Positions 11,053 through 23,344 are shown, counted from the stretch's first letter. The stretch: DNA of 64,000 bases from Staphylotrichum longicolle (GCA_019096155.1 JAHCVI010000006.1:1612001-1676000); one strand, 5' to 3'. Numbers and translations are program-made. The notes: generated from the sequence alone by a model not told the origin.

Positions 11053-13026
11053 ATGGAGCCCCTGCACCTCACAGGCGAGGACTTCGCCAAGAGACAATTC
11101 GACTTCCTCATCGTCGGCGGCGGCACGGCTGGCCTGGCCGTTGCTGCCCGGCTATCCGAGCACTCACAATTTCACGTTGGTGTCTTGGAAGCTGGTACAC
11201 TGTCAAGCGGTGACAGCGATGTCGACGCCCCTGGGCTCGCTGGTCGTGCGCTTGGTGGCGCCCTGGACTGGGGCTTCAAGACGACACCACAGACGGCCTT
11301 AAGGGACCGCACGGTTCCGTACGCGAGAGGCAAGGTTCTCGGGGGATCCAGCGCGCTGAACTACATGACTTGGAACCGCGCTGCACGGCAAGACTACGAT
11401 GACTGGCGCGACCTGGGGAATCCGGGTTGGGGATGGGATGACCTCCTGTGAGTTATCCTGCGGTGTATCTGTTTCGCGGAATGTACGTGAGTCTAAACGA
11501 GTCGTAGCCCATTCTTCAAAAAGAGTGAGACCTTCCACCCGCCGAGTGAGGCCGCACAAAAGGCAACCCGAGTTGCGCTCCATGATGGGATGGTCGGACA
11601 CGACGGTCCAGTGCAGGTGTCTTACCCCGGCGAGTTCACTGCATCCCACAAGCTCTGGCACGAAACCTTGAACTCGGTGGGCATTGCGTCAAATGACAAC
11701 CACCTCGCGGGCAACAATACTGGCTGCTGGACCAGCGTGGTTTCAGTTGATCCCAAGAACGCTACGAGGTCGTACGCTACGACTGCTTATTACCGTTCTA
11801 TTGCATCCAGACCCAATCTGTCAGTCCTGACGGGCGCTGAGGTTCGTGAGGTCCTGTTGGTTAGGGGCAGTGACGCCGCTGAATGGAGAGCCGAGGGCGT
11901 TAGGTTTGTCTACAACGGAGCTGAATACTCGGTCTCTGCCTCGCGTGAGGTCATTATCTCGGCCGGCTCCGTCCAGTCGCCCCAGATTCTGGAGCTGTCG
12001 GGCATCGGTGGCAGTGCTGTTCTCTCTGTCGCAGGAATTTCTGTCAAGGTGGACAACCCAAACGTCGGGGAGAACCTGCAGGATCATTTGAGTATGTTGT
12101 TTTCGCCAATCACCTCCTGCTGCCATTCCGCAAACTGACTCTATGAACCAGCAACCACTCTGGTTTTCGAGGTTGACCCGGACCTGCCCAATCCTGATGA
12201 CTTGCGTGTCGACTCAACCCTTGCCGCCGCGCGCGATGAGTACGCCCTTACGCAAACCGGACCGCTCGCCATCCTCCCTGTCTCCATCGCCTACGTGCCA
12301 GTGGCACAATTCATTCCACCCTCAGCGCTCCGTACTCTACTGTCTCAGATCCCTCCGTCCTTACCCAAAGAAGACCCCGCCGCAGAGCGCACCAATTTAC
12401 TCTCCCAGCGTTTCACGGCTCACGCCGACACCCTCGGCCACGTCGAATTCGTCTTTGACCTCGGCAACTGGGGAGTCGACGCACCCACCGAACCCGGCAA
12501 GAAGTACGCCAGCATGCTGCAAATCCTCCAATACCCCTTCTCCAGAGGCAGCATTCACATCCAACCCTCCACCACTCCCAACGGCCCTCCAACCCTCGCC
12601 ATCAACCCGCAATACTTCTCCGGCCCGGGAGGCGCCATCGACCTCGCCGTCGCCCTCCACGCCCACCGCCTCGCCGAAAAGATCTGCGCCACGCCTCCGT
12701 TGTCCGGCATCATCCGCGCTCAAGTCTGGCCACCACCTTCACAAACCGACGAGGACAAAGACGAAGAAGACGAGGCTCTCCGAACCTGGCTCCGCCGGGT
12801 GGTCACCACGGACTGGCACCCCGTCGGCACGTGCGCCATGGGCGGGCGGATGGGCCGGCGCGCTGGCGTGGTGGATGAGAGGTTGCGGGTGTATGGCGTT
12901 AAGGGGCTGCGGGTTGTGGACGCGAGCGTGATGCCGCTGCAGGTGAGCGCGCACTTGCAGGCGACGGTGTACGCGATCGCGGAGAAGGGGGCGAGGATGG
13001 TGTTGGAGGACTGGGGGGTGCTCTGA
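11053..13026 (+). CDS. GMC-family FAD oxidoreductase (glucose-methanol-choline type)
   Basis: Read as join(11053..11447, 11508..12091, 12152..13026), 617 residues. Both introns are 60 bp (GTGAGT/TAG and GTATGT/CAG) and keep frame across WDDLLPFF and QDHLT. The N-terminal dinucleotide motif VGGGTAG begins near residue 21. GKVLGGSSALNYM is GMC signature 1 and ISAGSVQSPQILELSGIG is signature 2. The active-site pair is H549 (DWHPVGTCAMG) and H594 (VSAHLQATVY). No signal peptide is evident, so it is probably intracellular. Members oxidise alcohols, aryl alcohols, sugars or choline with O2 or another acceptor; substrate is unassigned. Confidence 0.92.
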
Positions 13027-13191
13027 GTATTCCAGGGATGGAACTGCGGGAGGGATGGGGAGTGGTCAAGCTGGTTTGGGGGTTGGTTTGGAAAGGGGGT
13101 TGGGCTGTAGAGTGGGTGACTGTGCTTAAGGTAGTTTATCATCTCCTGGTACGGTGGCCGTCAATGCAACGCTGTGGTATTCTCTGCCATC

Positions 13192-14621
13192 TTAGAGTTT
13201 GGGTTTGCTTTGATCGGCGCCAGGGCTCTTTGCGGAATCCTGCCTTGAACTTCCATCCCCCGGACGACTATTCTCACCCTCCGCCGCACCTCCCCGGATG
13301 ACTGTTAGTAACCAGGCTTCCACTGTCGCAACTAACCCCTTCACTTGTGCCATTGTGTGTCCCGCGTGTAGGCATACCCTTATTCGTTCACTCCCGACTG
13401 GCACAGTCGGAGCCACAATGGGCCGTACCATGAAACCCCTTGCCTGGCAGTACGTGGCCAGGCTTCGAGGGTGGCGTGTGAACACCGGGATGATGGGCGA
13501 CTTTGGCACTTGGGAGTTGACGCGGAGCACGTCGTTGGGTGGCTTGTGCTTGCTGCATAATGTGACGAAGAGGTTGTGGGTCTCGTGTATCAGGAGATGC
13601 AAGTGTTGAAGTAGCGGTTCCGCTTGACCAGTGGCGAGGAAGTCATATGTCGTCTCAATGCTGGCAAGAGAGGGGAACGCCATGGAGGTGGTGTAGATGA
13701 GGGTGCGGGCGTAGTTGATCAGATACTGACGGGCTGTGGGCGAGCAGAGGACAATTCCTACGTCTTTGTCAACATCATGTGCAAGACAAGCCAGGCTGAA
13801 GATGGATTACCTCCGGCGCAACCCATTGCCTTGCCAAAGCCCAGAACTCTTGCCCATACTCTATGCTCCAGGCCCAGCTCGCACACGAGACCGCGGCCGC
13901 GATGGCCGAATATTCCCGTCGAGTGGGCTTCGTCGACAATCACATACCCGTTTCTATGGGGCAGGCAGCGCTCAACACACTCCACAATCTCATTTAAAGG
14001 AGCAACATCGCCGTCCATGCTGTAGACGCCTTCGACGGCGACAAACACGCTTCTCTCGCCAGATGCAAACAACGAACCGTCCGGGCGCTGCAGGAGGGAA
14101 GTCAAAACGGCCTCCAGAGATTGCATCTTCCCAGCTGAGTCCGGTTCGGTATTCCTTTCCCACACGCGGCTGTGGGCAAACGGGATTCTGCTGGCCCTGC
14201 TGAGACGCATCCCGTCGTGCACGCTCGCGTGAATGAGCTCGTCGTAGACAATGGCATCCCCGGGCTGTGGCACGCATGAAAACAGGCCTGTGTTGGCGTC
14301 CATGGCCGAGTTGAAGAGCAGGCCGGCCGGGGCGCGGTGGAAGGCAGCAATGGTATCTTCAAGAGAAGTGGCGAATGTTGAGTTGCCGTCGAGAAGCCGA
14401 GAGCCACCCGAGCCTAGCAAAGACCCCGATGTGGCCGTCTGCAGCCGGGCGAGAAAGGCCCGCTGCACCGCTGGTTGACAGGAGAGAGACAGGTAGGCAT
14501 TGGATGAGAAGTCTGCAGCACCCTCTGGAGTGATTGTCAGTCTCCGCAGTTGGTTGCGAGATAGACGGCGGTCGAGAAGACGCCCCAGGGCCGCATCGAG
14601 GCGACTGCCGTTTTGGGGCAT
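13192..14621 (-). CDS. bioF: 8-amino-7-oxononanoate (KAPA) synthase, biotin biosynthesis
   Basis: Read as complement(13192..13757, 13811..14621), 458 residues, one 53-bp intron joining KAMGCAGG to IVLCSPTARQYLINYART. PLP enzyme of the alpha-oxoamine synthase family, condensing pimeloyl thioester with alanine. SGSLLGSGGSRLLDGN, YDELIHASVHDGMRLS, VIVDEAHSTGIFG and the Schiff-base lysine K264 in GFGKAMG are all present. It is longer than bacterial BioF (about 385) because of extra C-terminal residues. The last residues are QSKPKL; terminal PKL resembles weak peroxisomal PTS1 signals, and fungal BioF is reported to be peroxisomal. An in-frame upstream ATG at 14681 would add 20 residues. It is divergent from bioDA. 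Confidence 0.9.
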
Positions 14622-14986
14622 GTCGATGAAAGTGTGATGAGGCTGGTTGGTGTTTGCAAAGGAGTTGAGAGACAAGATCAACGAAACCCCTGCAACAAGT
14701 CGAGTCAGGTTTCACAAGATGAAAAGCGACAAGTCCCGCAGAGACCTCGGGAGTCACGCTGGTGGAACGGCTGAAATATGCATAAATGGGCGCACAGTGC
14801 CGTGATTGGACAAAGGCTCCCGAATTGTTGAAATTGTTGAATCTGGGGTTGCATCCCGGGTCTTGACTCACGTCTCCGCGGGCCCCGAAGACCCCCACAA
14901 CTGCCATCTTCTTTAGGCATGCGCCAATATTCTGTGCTCTGGAGCCGAACTTCAACGTGCTAATTTGTAACCACCCAAGTAACAAA
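14622..14986. promoter_or_regulatory. Divergent intergenic region between bioF and bioDA
   Basis: A 365-bp spacer between two opposite start codons of the same pathway, hence a likely shared control region for biotin synthesis. I identify no specific operator. Confidence 0.6.
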
Positions 14987-17758
14987 ATGCCTGGAATACC
15001 GCCACCAGCACGCGCACTGCTGTGGCGTCAGCTGCGCATTCACCAAGTCTATGGGGCCAACACCGAGGTTGGCAAGACTGTGTTCACGACACTTTTGAGC
15101 AAGGCTGCTCGCAAGTTCTGGCCACGTGAAGAGACAGTCTTTCTCAAACCTGTCTCGACAGGGCCGGCTGATGATGCAGACGACCGGTGTATGAGTGAGC
15201 CCCGTTTCTTTGAGTCACAACAACTGGCACTGTCGAGTTTAATTGCTAACCAATGTGGTCGTGCAGATGAGTTGCTTCTGAATCCAGTTTCCTGACTCAG
15301 AAATGCGACAAGTTCTGGCTAACCAACACGATTGTCTCGAGTCTGAAGTCACGTAAAAAGGTTTGCCCCCGAAATTGAGAGCAAGACGCTCTTCCAGTAC
15401 AATCTTGCCGTCAGCCCCCATCTCGCGGCACAGGTTTCGAAGCGTGTAAGTCTTCACCTCGTGGCCATTCTGGAAAGTGTCTCGTGAAAAGTGGGCTTCT
15501 TACACACCACTTCGTGCCTAACTAGTACGTTCCCTCCGACAATGCTCTCTTGGAGGAGATCGCCAAAGCTGCAGCGCAGGAAGCCTCCCGCAACTCAGGA
15601 TGGCTATTCGTCGAGACAGCTGGGGGAGTCCATTCCCCTTCACCCTCCGGCACCACCCAAGCCGACCTGTACATGCCACTTCGGCTACCTGTGGTTCTCG
15701 TCGGCGACAGCAAGCTTGGCGGCATCTCACAGACCATCTCGGCGTTTGAGTCGCTCAAGATTCGCGGATATGACGTCGAAATGGTGCTTTTGTTCAAAGA
15801 AGACCAGTACCAAAACCACCTCTATCTCACCGAGTACTTCGAACAGAAGCACGGGATCCCCGTCAAGACTGTGCCCGAGCCACCCCACCGTGTCGCAGAC
15901 CCAAAGTCGGATGCTCAAGCCATGTCCCAGTACTACGACACGGGCAGCGCCAGCCCAGTACTCCACAAGACCTTGCAACACCTCGAAGCCCGCCACGAGT
16001 CCCGCATCGCCCGGCTCGAGTCAATGAGCACCACGGCCTCCCAGAAGATCTGGTACCCCTTCACGCAGCAAAAGCACCTGACCCCCTCCAAAATCACCGT
16101 CATCGACTCCGCCCACGGCGATCACTTCCAAACCCTCGTCCCCCAACCCACCAACACCAACCCCGCCACCACCACCCTCCCCGGCACGGCGGCGCTCCTC
16201 CAACCCTCCTTCGACGCCTCCGCCTCCTGGTGGACGCAAGGACTCGGCCACGCCAACCCCTCCCTCGCCCTCGCCGCGGCCCACGCCGCCGGCCGCTACG
16301 GCCACGTCATGTTCGCCGAGGCGGTGCACGAGCCCGCGCTGGCGCTGGCCGAGACCCTCCTTCGCGGGATGCGCAACCCCCGGCTGGCGCGCGCCTTCTT
16401 CTCGGACAATGGCAGCACGGGCACCGAGGTGGCGCTCAAGATGGCGCTGCGCGCGGCGCGGGTGCGGTACGGCTGGGCGGGGGACGGGGAGAGGGCCGGC
16501 GTGCTGGGCTTGCAGGGGAGCTATCACGGGGACACGATCGGGGCGATGGACTGCTCGGAACCGGGGGTGTTTAACGAGAAGGTGGAGTGGTATGAGGGGA
16601 GGGGGTATTGGTTTGCGGGCCCGACGGTGTGGCGCACGAGTGCGGAGGCGTGGGAGGTGGTGCTGCCGGGTGAGATGGCGGGGGATGGCGGTCAGGAGAG
16701 GTTTGCTTCGCTCGATGATGTTTTTGACGTGGAGGCGAGGGAAGCGAGGGGCGAGCACCAGGCCTATGAGCGGTTTATCCTCACTAGGCTGGAGAAGCTC
16801 GCAGCTGAGGGGAGGAGGTTTGGGGCACTGATGATTGAGCCCGTCGTCCTTGGTGCAGGGGGGATGCTGTTGGTGTAAGTGGCCCTCGTGGCTGTGACTC
16901 AGGGCTTTGACGCTGACAATTCTTCGCTCTAGCGACCCCCTATTCCAGCGTACGCTTGTTAAAGCCGTGCGGCAGAACCCCCACCTCTTCAGCGGAGGCG
17001 GCGCCTTAGCTGAGCCCGACGCTACAGTTGACGACCAAACCTGGTCCGGCCTCCCTGTCATCTTTGATGAGGTCTTCACCGGTCTGTACCGTCTCGGCCG
17101 CTTCAGCGCTGCCTCCTTCCTCGGTGTCGATGCCGACATCTCGGTGCACGCCAAGCTGCTCACAGGCGGGCTGGTGCCGCTCAGCATGACGCTCGCATCC
17201 GAGAGCATCTTCCGGGCCTTCGAGAGCGACGACAAGAGCGATGCACTGCTGCATGGCCACAGTTACACAGCCCACGCGGTAGGGTGTCAGGTAGCCCTCG
17301 AGAGCGTCAGGGAGATGCAGAGAATGGAGGCACAGGGTGACTGGGCCTGGGCAGCAGCCGCCCCTGAGGGGGCGAACCAGGAGCTTACGGCTGAACACAA
17401 CAAGTCGAAGCTCACCTGGTCCGTCTGGAGCCCAGAGTTCGTGCGCTGGTTGGGTCAGCTGTCAGAAACCAGCTTTATGGCGGGCGCATGGGCCCTAGGC
17501 AGTGTCCTTGCCATCAAGCTGACCAGCGTCGACGGTACCGAGGGGTACAAGGGCGGCGCCGCAAGGGCTGTCCAGGCCGCATTGCTTCAGGGGTCGGAGG
17601 GAGGAGATGAAACTCGCTGGAATGTGCACACGCGGGTGTTGGGCAACACGTTGTATCTTATGACGGGCCAGAAAACAGACCAGGAGAGCGTCAGGGGCTT
17701 GGAATCCCTGTTGCGCGAAACATTGACGCAGGCAAGCAGAGACGCCCAGCAAGCTTGA
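14987..17758 (+). CDS. bioDA: Bifunctional dethiobiotin synthetase / DAPA aminotransferase (BioDA)
   Basis: Read as join(14987..15186, 15349..15445, 15526..16874, 16933..17758), 823 residues. The N-terminal BioD half has P-loop GANTEVGKT (residues 23-31), FLKPVSTGPADDADD, TLFQYNLAVSPH, VETAGGVHSPSPSGT and VLVGDSKLGGIS; it closes the ureido ring of dethiobiotin using ATP and CO2. From about residue 340 the BioA half begins (KIWYPFTQQKHL), a class III aminotransferase making DAPA from KAPA, with PLP lysine K623 in HAKLLTGG. Introns are 162, 80 and 58 bp; the first is long and rebuilds DDRHVKRFAPE with acceptor GAAG. The N-terminus has no acids before the P-loop and several Arg (ARALLWRQLR), compatible with mitochondrial import. 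Length fits fungal BioDA (about 780-830). Confidence 0.93.
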
Positions 17759-18339
17759 AGTCGTCGTTTTAAGGAAATAAGAAAAAAAGGAATCATCGGC
17801 GGTGCTTTCAATTCCTCGTCGGCTCTAACCCCGCCGCAAACCGAGCTGAGCGCCCCAGCTCCGGGAATCCCCAATGGGCCCGGGCAGGCCACGCTAAACA
17901 TGAGTTGAGAGCGCCGTTGCCGTGCCGGAAGGGGGGGAATTGGGGAAGGAGTGAATTGGCTGTTACTCATTCAATCTCAACAGAGAAACTAGGTTTCGTT
18001 TTATACGAGTACAATTTCATTCTTGACTTGCTGACGTGGTTGTCCGGACCTCTCGGAGGGGTGAGGTCGGACACCGGGCAGGCGGGCCAGGCCGAGATTG
18101 TGCAACCGTCATCGGGGACTTGATAAGTAACCCCTTCCTTCAAACCCGTCAAGGTTCTGAGATTGTTCTTTCTTTCCGGGCTTGGAAATTGACAAATCTC
18201 TCTCCATTGCATGTCTTTGAACAAGCAACCCCCCTTTGCCACCATCCAGCCGCAGACCACTCTTGAGTGCATCCAAGTCGGGAGTGCACCCTGAAATCAT
18301 CTCATTTAAAGACCCATCACTCTCGGACATCATTCTACC
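17759..18339. other. Intergenic region, nothing recognised
   Basis: 581 bp between the bioDA stop and the SDR start. It holds the bioDA 3' end and the SDR promoter. Confidence 0.5.
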
Positions 18340-19385
18340 ATGGCTCCCGCCAAGACCGATCTCGATGCCACCTCCCTCTTCCGCGTCGATGGCATGGTGG
18401 CCGTGATCACAGGAGGAGGCACAGGTACGTTCACCCCAGCATAGCGAACGGTCCGTTTCGCAGCTTAGATGCCTCAAAAAAGGAATCGGTTTGACCATGG
18501 CTCGCGTCCTTGCCTGCAATGGCGCCGCTCGTGTCTACCTCCTCGGACGCCGCCTGGGAGTTCTCCAAGAGGCAGCAGCCGAACACCTCAAGATCTTCGT
18601 CCCCCTGCAATGCGACGTCACCTCGCACGCCTCGCTGCAATCCGCCGCCGAGACCATCGCCCGCGAGGCGGGCCACATCAACCTGCTCATCGCCAACTCG
18701 GGCATCGGCGGGCCCGGCGCCTTCTGGAACCCCTCCCTCTCCGTCTCGGACCTCCGCGCGGCCATCTTCACGCAGGAGCACATGGACGGCATGAGCAACA
18801 CGCTCCACGTCAACGTGACGGGCGCCTTCTTCACGATCCTCGCCTTCATCGAGCTGCTCGACGCCGGCAACGTCGCCGCGCTCAAGGGCGGGTTCGGCGC
18901 GCCCCTGTCCGAGGGCAGCACCGTGCCCTCGATCCAGAGCCAGGTGATTGTGACGAGCAGCATCGCGGCGTTCAGCCGCATGCCCATGTCCTCGCCGTCG
19001 TACGCGGCGAGTAAGGCGGCGATTCTGCATTTGACGAAGCAGGCGAGCTCGAACATGGCGCGGTATGGGATCCGGGCGAATGCGTTGGCGCCGGGGCGTG
19101 AGTGGCTTTCTGTGACATACCTAGACCAATGCGAAAACGGGGGCTAATCAATCTGGTGTTGCTGTAGTGTTTCCATCCGAGTTGGCACAGGTGTTGATTG
19201 GCGGCCGCGACCCGGGCACGGAGGTGTACGAGGACCCGCGGTTCATCCCGGCCCGTCGGTTCGGCGGTGATAAGGAGATGGCGGGGACTCTGCTGTACCT
19301 GGCCAGCCGGACGGGGTCGTATTGCAACGGCATGGTGTTGATGGCGGACGGTGGGCGCTCGGGCGTGATGCTGTCGAGTTATTGA
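18340..19385 (+). CDS. Short-chain dehydrogenase/reductase
   Basis: Read as join(18340..18424, 18483..19097, 19168..19385), 305 residues. The first intron splits the cofactor motif TGGGTGIG (AITGGGT + GIGLTMAR); the second splits PG/LFPSEL. Classical SDR features: ANSG, TSSIAAFSRMPMSSPSYAASKAA with the catalytic Ser and Tyr-x3-Lys (YAASK), and a C-terminal DGG. It would oxidise or reduce a hydroxyl/carbonyl using NAD(P). It follows bioDA in the same direction, but no biotin role is known for this type; the adjacency may be chance. Confidence 0.88.
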
Positions 19386-19559
19386 GGTATCGAGCATGTT
19401 ACGAATAAACTGCTGTCGAGTGCGCATATGCAGGGGCGGGTGAAGCATGATGAACCTGGCACAATTGAACTTGAGATTCATTTAAGACTACCAATATGCA
19501 CGTCCCAAGCCTAGACTCCTGCCAAACTCCTGCCGAGTTGTTCCCATACACACATGTTG

Positions 19560-21726
19560 TTACATGCCAGCACCAGCCGCATCCTCCTGATACGCGGCCC
19601 CCGCCCTGTCTTCGGGGTTCAGGTTGGCCTTTGCCGGGCCGTTGATGCAGATGCCCTCTCTGGAGAAGCGGCTGCCGTGTACTGGGCAGTCGAAGCTCTT
19701 TTCCGCGTTGTTCCAGCAGACCACGCCCTTCATGTGCGGGCACAGGGCGCTGTACTTGTGCACCTTGCCCTGCTCGTCCTTGTAGATGGCAAGAGGCTTG
19801 CTAGTGGCCTGGGGTTCTGTTAGTTTTCAAGTGTTGCATATGAAGACGGAGAACCAACTTACCGAGTTCAGCACACCACCGCAGCCGGGCTTCAGGTCTT
19901 CGATATCCGTGATATCCGACTGCAGGAACCGCTTGTACTGCAGGTTGATCTGGACGTCGTGCTTTACCAGACTCGGCAGAGTCTTGATAACGCTGCCCAG
20001 CCGCTTCGGGCTGTACAGGGACGCCCAGTCGTTGGGCTTGCCCTCAATCTCATCTGCGATCAGCCTCCCGGCCAAGACACCATGCGTCAGGCCATCTCCG
20101 GAATCGCCGGTAACAATGTAGATCTTGTCGTTGCCCTGGTTCTTGCCAATGAAGGCCATGTAGTCGATGGGCTCAAAGATCTGCCCGCTCCAGCGGTAAT
20201 CCGTCTTGCCGGCCTGCGTGAACCGCTCGCGCGTCCACGTCTCCAGCTCGTCAAACCGGCCCGTCGTCTCTTCCTGGCCCACGGCATGATCGCACCCGCC
20301 CACGACGAGATAGTCATCCTTGTCGTCGTATGCAGTCAGACGGACGTACTTGTACTCCTCGGCGTTGTCGTACAGCAGACAGTCCTCGACGCTGCCCTTG
20401 GGCACGCGCACGGCGATGCAGTAGGTGCGGTAGTACTCGAGCTGGGCGACGACGGACAGCTTCTGGAGCGGGATGCAGGTCGCCTCGACGGCGTTCTCGG
20501 CGTGGATGGTGTGGCCGGCCTCGGTCTCGATGGTGACCGACTTGTGGCCCATGCCGAGCAGCTCGATGCCCTTCTCTTGGATGCTCATGACGCGGGTGCG
20601 CGTGTAGCACTGGAAGTTGGGCTGCTGCTTCAGCCATTCGAGTACGCCCGCGAGATACTTGGTCGGGTGGAAGGTGGCCTGGTTCTCAGCAACCATGCCG
20701 CCGCGTTGATCAGGCTTGCCGGTCCAGCCGCGGACAGTCAGGTTTTCCTGGGCTCAACGTCAGCTATCCCACTCATTCGGCTGTGATTTTAAAGGTTAGA
20801 CTCACATCAAACCTCGTCTCCATCCCCAACCGGCTCTGCAACTTGGCCTCCTCCCTCAACTCCTTCATCTCCTCCTCATACCCCTCGCTCCCGACCCCAT
20901 ACTGACTGACATCGTACGCCCTCAGCCTGCGATACTCACACTCGATCCCCAACTGCTTCGCAATCTCACCGACCCGGTCCCGCGCCCACGCATGGCTCTC
21001 GGCCGCGACCTTGGCCCCGCCCTCGCCGTGCTTCTTCACAATCTCAATGTACCCGTCGTCCAGGTCGTTGGTCAGGTGCCCGCTCGTGCGGCCCGTCTCG
21101 CCGGACAGCACGTCGCGGGCCTCGACCATGACGACCTGGTGGCCGCGCTTGACCAGCTCGTAGGCGACGTGGATGCCCGCAATGCCCGCGCCGATAATGC
21201 AGACGTCGGTGGTCAGGTCGCGGTCCAGGGCCGGGAAGGTGGGCAGCGAGGAGAAGGGCTGCTTGTGCACCCAGACCGGGTCCGTGGCGCCCGACGTGTG
21301 CATGAACTTCTCGGGGTCCGTGGGGGAGGGGGTGGTGATGGTGGCCATTTTCGGGGAGGGGGTGGTTGAGATTGGGCTTGATGAAAGAGGGGGTCAGTGT
21401 TCGAGTTGAATGAGTTGCCTAGGGTAGGGGTATTGAGCTTACCGTTGTTGTTGTGGGAGGGATTGGGTGCGTGGTGAGGTTTGTCTGGTGGTGGGCTGAG
21501 CTGGCCGCGAGAAGGGTTCTTGTGGTTGACCGGAAGATTGGCTGGGGGACTGAGAGAATGCACGACTCCCTTCTCTGGACAGGTTATATGAAAGAAGTGG
21601 TGATGCGTGGACGCGGGTGTAAGTGACGTCACTGACTCCAAATGGCCGAATTGGGATTTGTCGCTGCAGCAATTTCCCGCCTGCAAGTCTTGCTGTTTGT
21701 CGCGAGCAAAATGCCGTAAGTGCCAT
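19560..21726 (-). CDS. FAD-dependent oxidoreductase fused to a Rieske [2Fe-2S] domain, probable mitochondrial presequence
   Basis: Read as complement(19560..19808, 19863..20747, 20806..21376, 21443..21726), 662 residues. The core starts at ATG 21348 (558 residues): DAO-type FAD domain with VCIIGAGIAGIHVAYEL and DALSGETGRTSGHLTND-like region, then a C-terminal Rieske domain with C603-x-H605 (CPHMKG) and C621-x2-H624 (CPVHGS). An upstream exon (21443-21726) opens MALTAFCSRQTARLAGGKLL, rich in Arg/Ser and lacking acids, contains SRAFSQSPS, and splices in frame (66-bp intron, GTAAGC...AAG) to the core. That is typical of a mitochondrial presequence. A TATA-like box lies upstream of it. Either start may be used. 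Substrate is unknown; amine, amino-acid or N-methyl oxidation is typical of the DAO class. Confidence 0.82.
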
Positions 21727-23344
21727 TTCCTGGTCTGGAAGAAAAATGACCGGAACTCTGCGAGGACTCAAGTTCAACAGGCAGGCGATGGTTTTGTTTG
21801 TTTGCAAGCTGGACGGGCGAGGATTAGGTACGATCAAGGAGCCAATCTGAAAGAGCTTGGATGAAGCTCCGTGCAACTGTTATATACTTGCATACTCCCG
21901 GCCCCACTCTCCGCATTCATGACGACATGATTTCGCTACCAGGAACAAAAACAACAAGTTACGGATGCACTCAACGAACAAGGACCTTCGGATTACATTG
22001 TCGATGACTGCATGGCGTTGCTACGGTCTTGGTCAGTCACAGGTCTGCACAAAGTTATCTCGTATGGGACCGAAAGTTGTGAACTCCCCCGCTTCCTTCT
22101 CTGCCAACATGTGGATTGGTGGCCTTTGTAATCATATCATGTGTGTAGTGAAAAGCAGACAGCGGATTCCATGTGCAACGGCCTCCTCGCCTACCTTACC
22201 TCGACAGGGTTTCATAGATAAACCAGATAGAGCTGAAGGGCGCAGGAGATATAGGGAACGGAAAGGAGCTTTGAGACGTCAACCTGTGAATGCCCCTTGC
22301 TTTTCACTGTCATGCCTGATATACACTGTTGCAACTGCCCATGGCAATTCACTTAAAATTCCCATTGCCAGCAAAAATCTTGTTAAACTTGACGCAAAGT
22401 TGCTGTGAACCCGACGTAGACTGAGGTAAGCAAGTCAAAAATCTGTCGGAGCTACATCCAGGATAGAGAACCTGGACGTCCACCAGCCACATGAGATAGA
22501 AAATACACATAATAACAGATAAAGAACCGTCGGAAGCCAATTTTCAATGGACAACACCACTTCGGACGAACATCTCCGACAGCTGTTGCAGATTTGGCCG
22601 CCAACGTCGGTGAAATGTCTAGAGATCGGGTACACTTCGAACAAGCTGGTGCACCTCGGAGTTTCAGGGTAACAACTCTAGGTATTTGTCAAATTGATGC
22701 TCGACCGATTTTCAAATAATCTGATGTTTCTTGCACATTTCTCAGTCGCACTGGAATCTTAAAGATTCTAGGGTTAACGTTCGAAGATCTGCTCACAATG
22801 GACACTCGACCTGGTACCGTACTCCTAAACTCACGAAGCAGTTTCTTGACAGCACCGAACATGCCGCTAATAGCAACACTTTGATTTTGTTCCTCTTCTT
22901 TATGTCGCTTGTATTCTTGTCTCTTACTCCTCTTCTGCCCAACAACACTCCACAACGCCGGGTATAGTTGGGATAGCAGAGTTCAAGGTTCTAAGATCAC
23001 CCTGCTCCATTTCCATTGCCATTGTTCCCGGCGGCAGCAAGTCCGTGCAACCAGGTAGGTCATTCTGCCCAAAAACAGCCCACTGCTTAATCAAGCTGGG
23101 GGACCATTTCCAATCTCAACTTTTCCGGCTTGTCACTCTCCTTTTCCAATACCTCCCGCCGTCCGGGCCGGCTGTTCTCATGCTTGGCAAGACAACCACA
23201 CCCTTTCCCATCCCAAAACCATCTCACTCTCAAGCCACGCCATCCTTTTCTCAGTTTTGCTTTTCCCCTCCAACCCAAGCAGCAGCCGCCAACCGACCGC
23301 AAACTCAACCCTGAGCCCATCATTTTCCCGGGCAGCTTCATAGA
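21727..23344. other. 1.6-kb intergenic region without recognisable gene
   Basis: Divergent space between the FAD-Rieske gene and the coiled-coil gene. The 21.9-23.0 kb part is AT-richer than the genes around it. No open frame shows family features or splice support. Confidence 0.55.
21881..21886 (-). promoter_or_regulatory. TATA-like box upstream of the FAD-Rieske gene
   Basis: TATATA, reading GTATATAACA on the minus strand, lies about 155 bp before ATG 21726. This supports transcription starting upstream of the putative presequence exon. It rests on the motif and position only. Confidence 0.4.

Noticed and set aside
16021..17235. 404-residue minus-strand open frame over bioDA
   Set aside because: Antisense shadow of the BioA half, whose motifs and splice sites are clear on the plus strand; the antisense protein is low-complexity Arg/Pro/Gly.
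18340..19385. SDR after bioDA as a biotin pathway enzyme
   Set aside because: No biotin step in fungi is known to need a classical SDR; adjacency alone is too weak.
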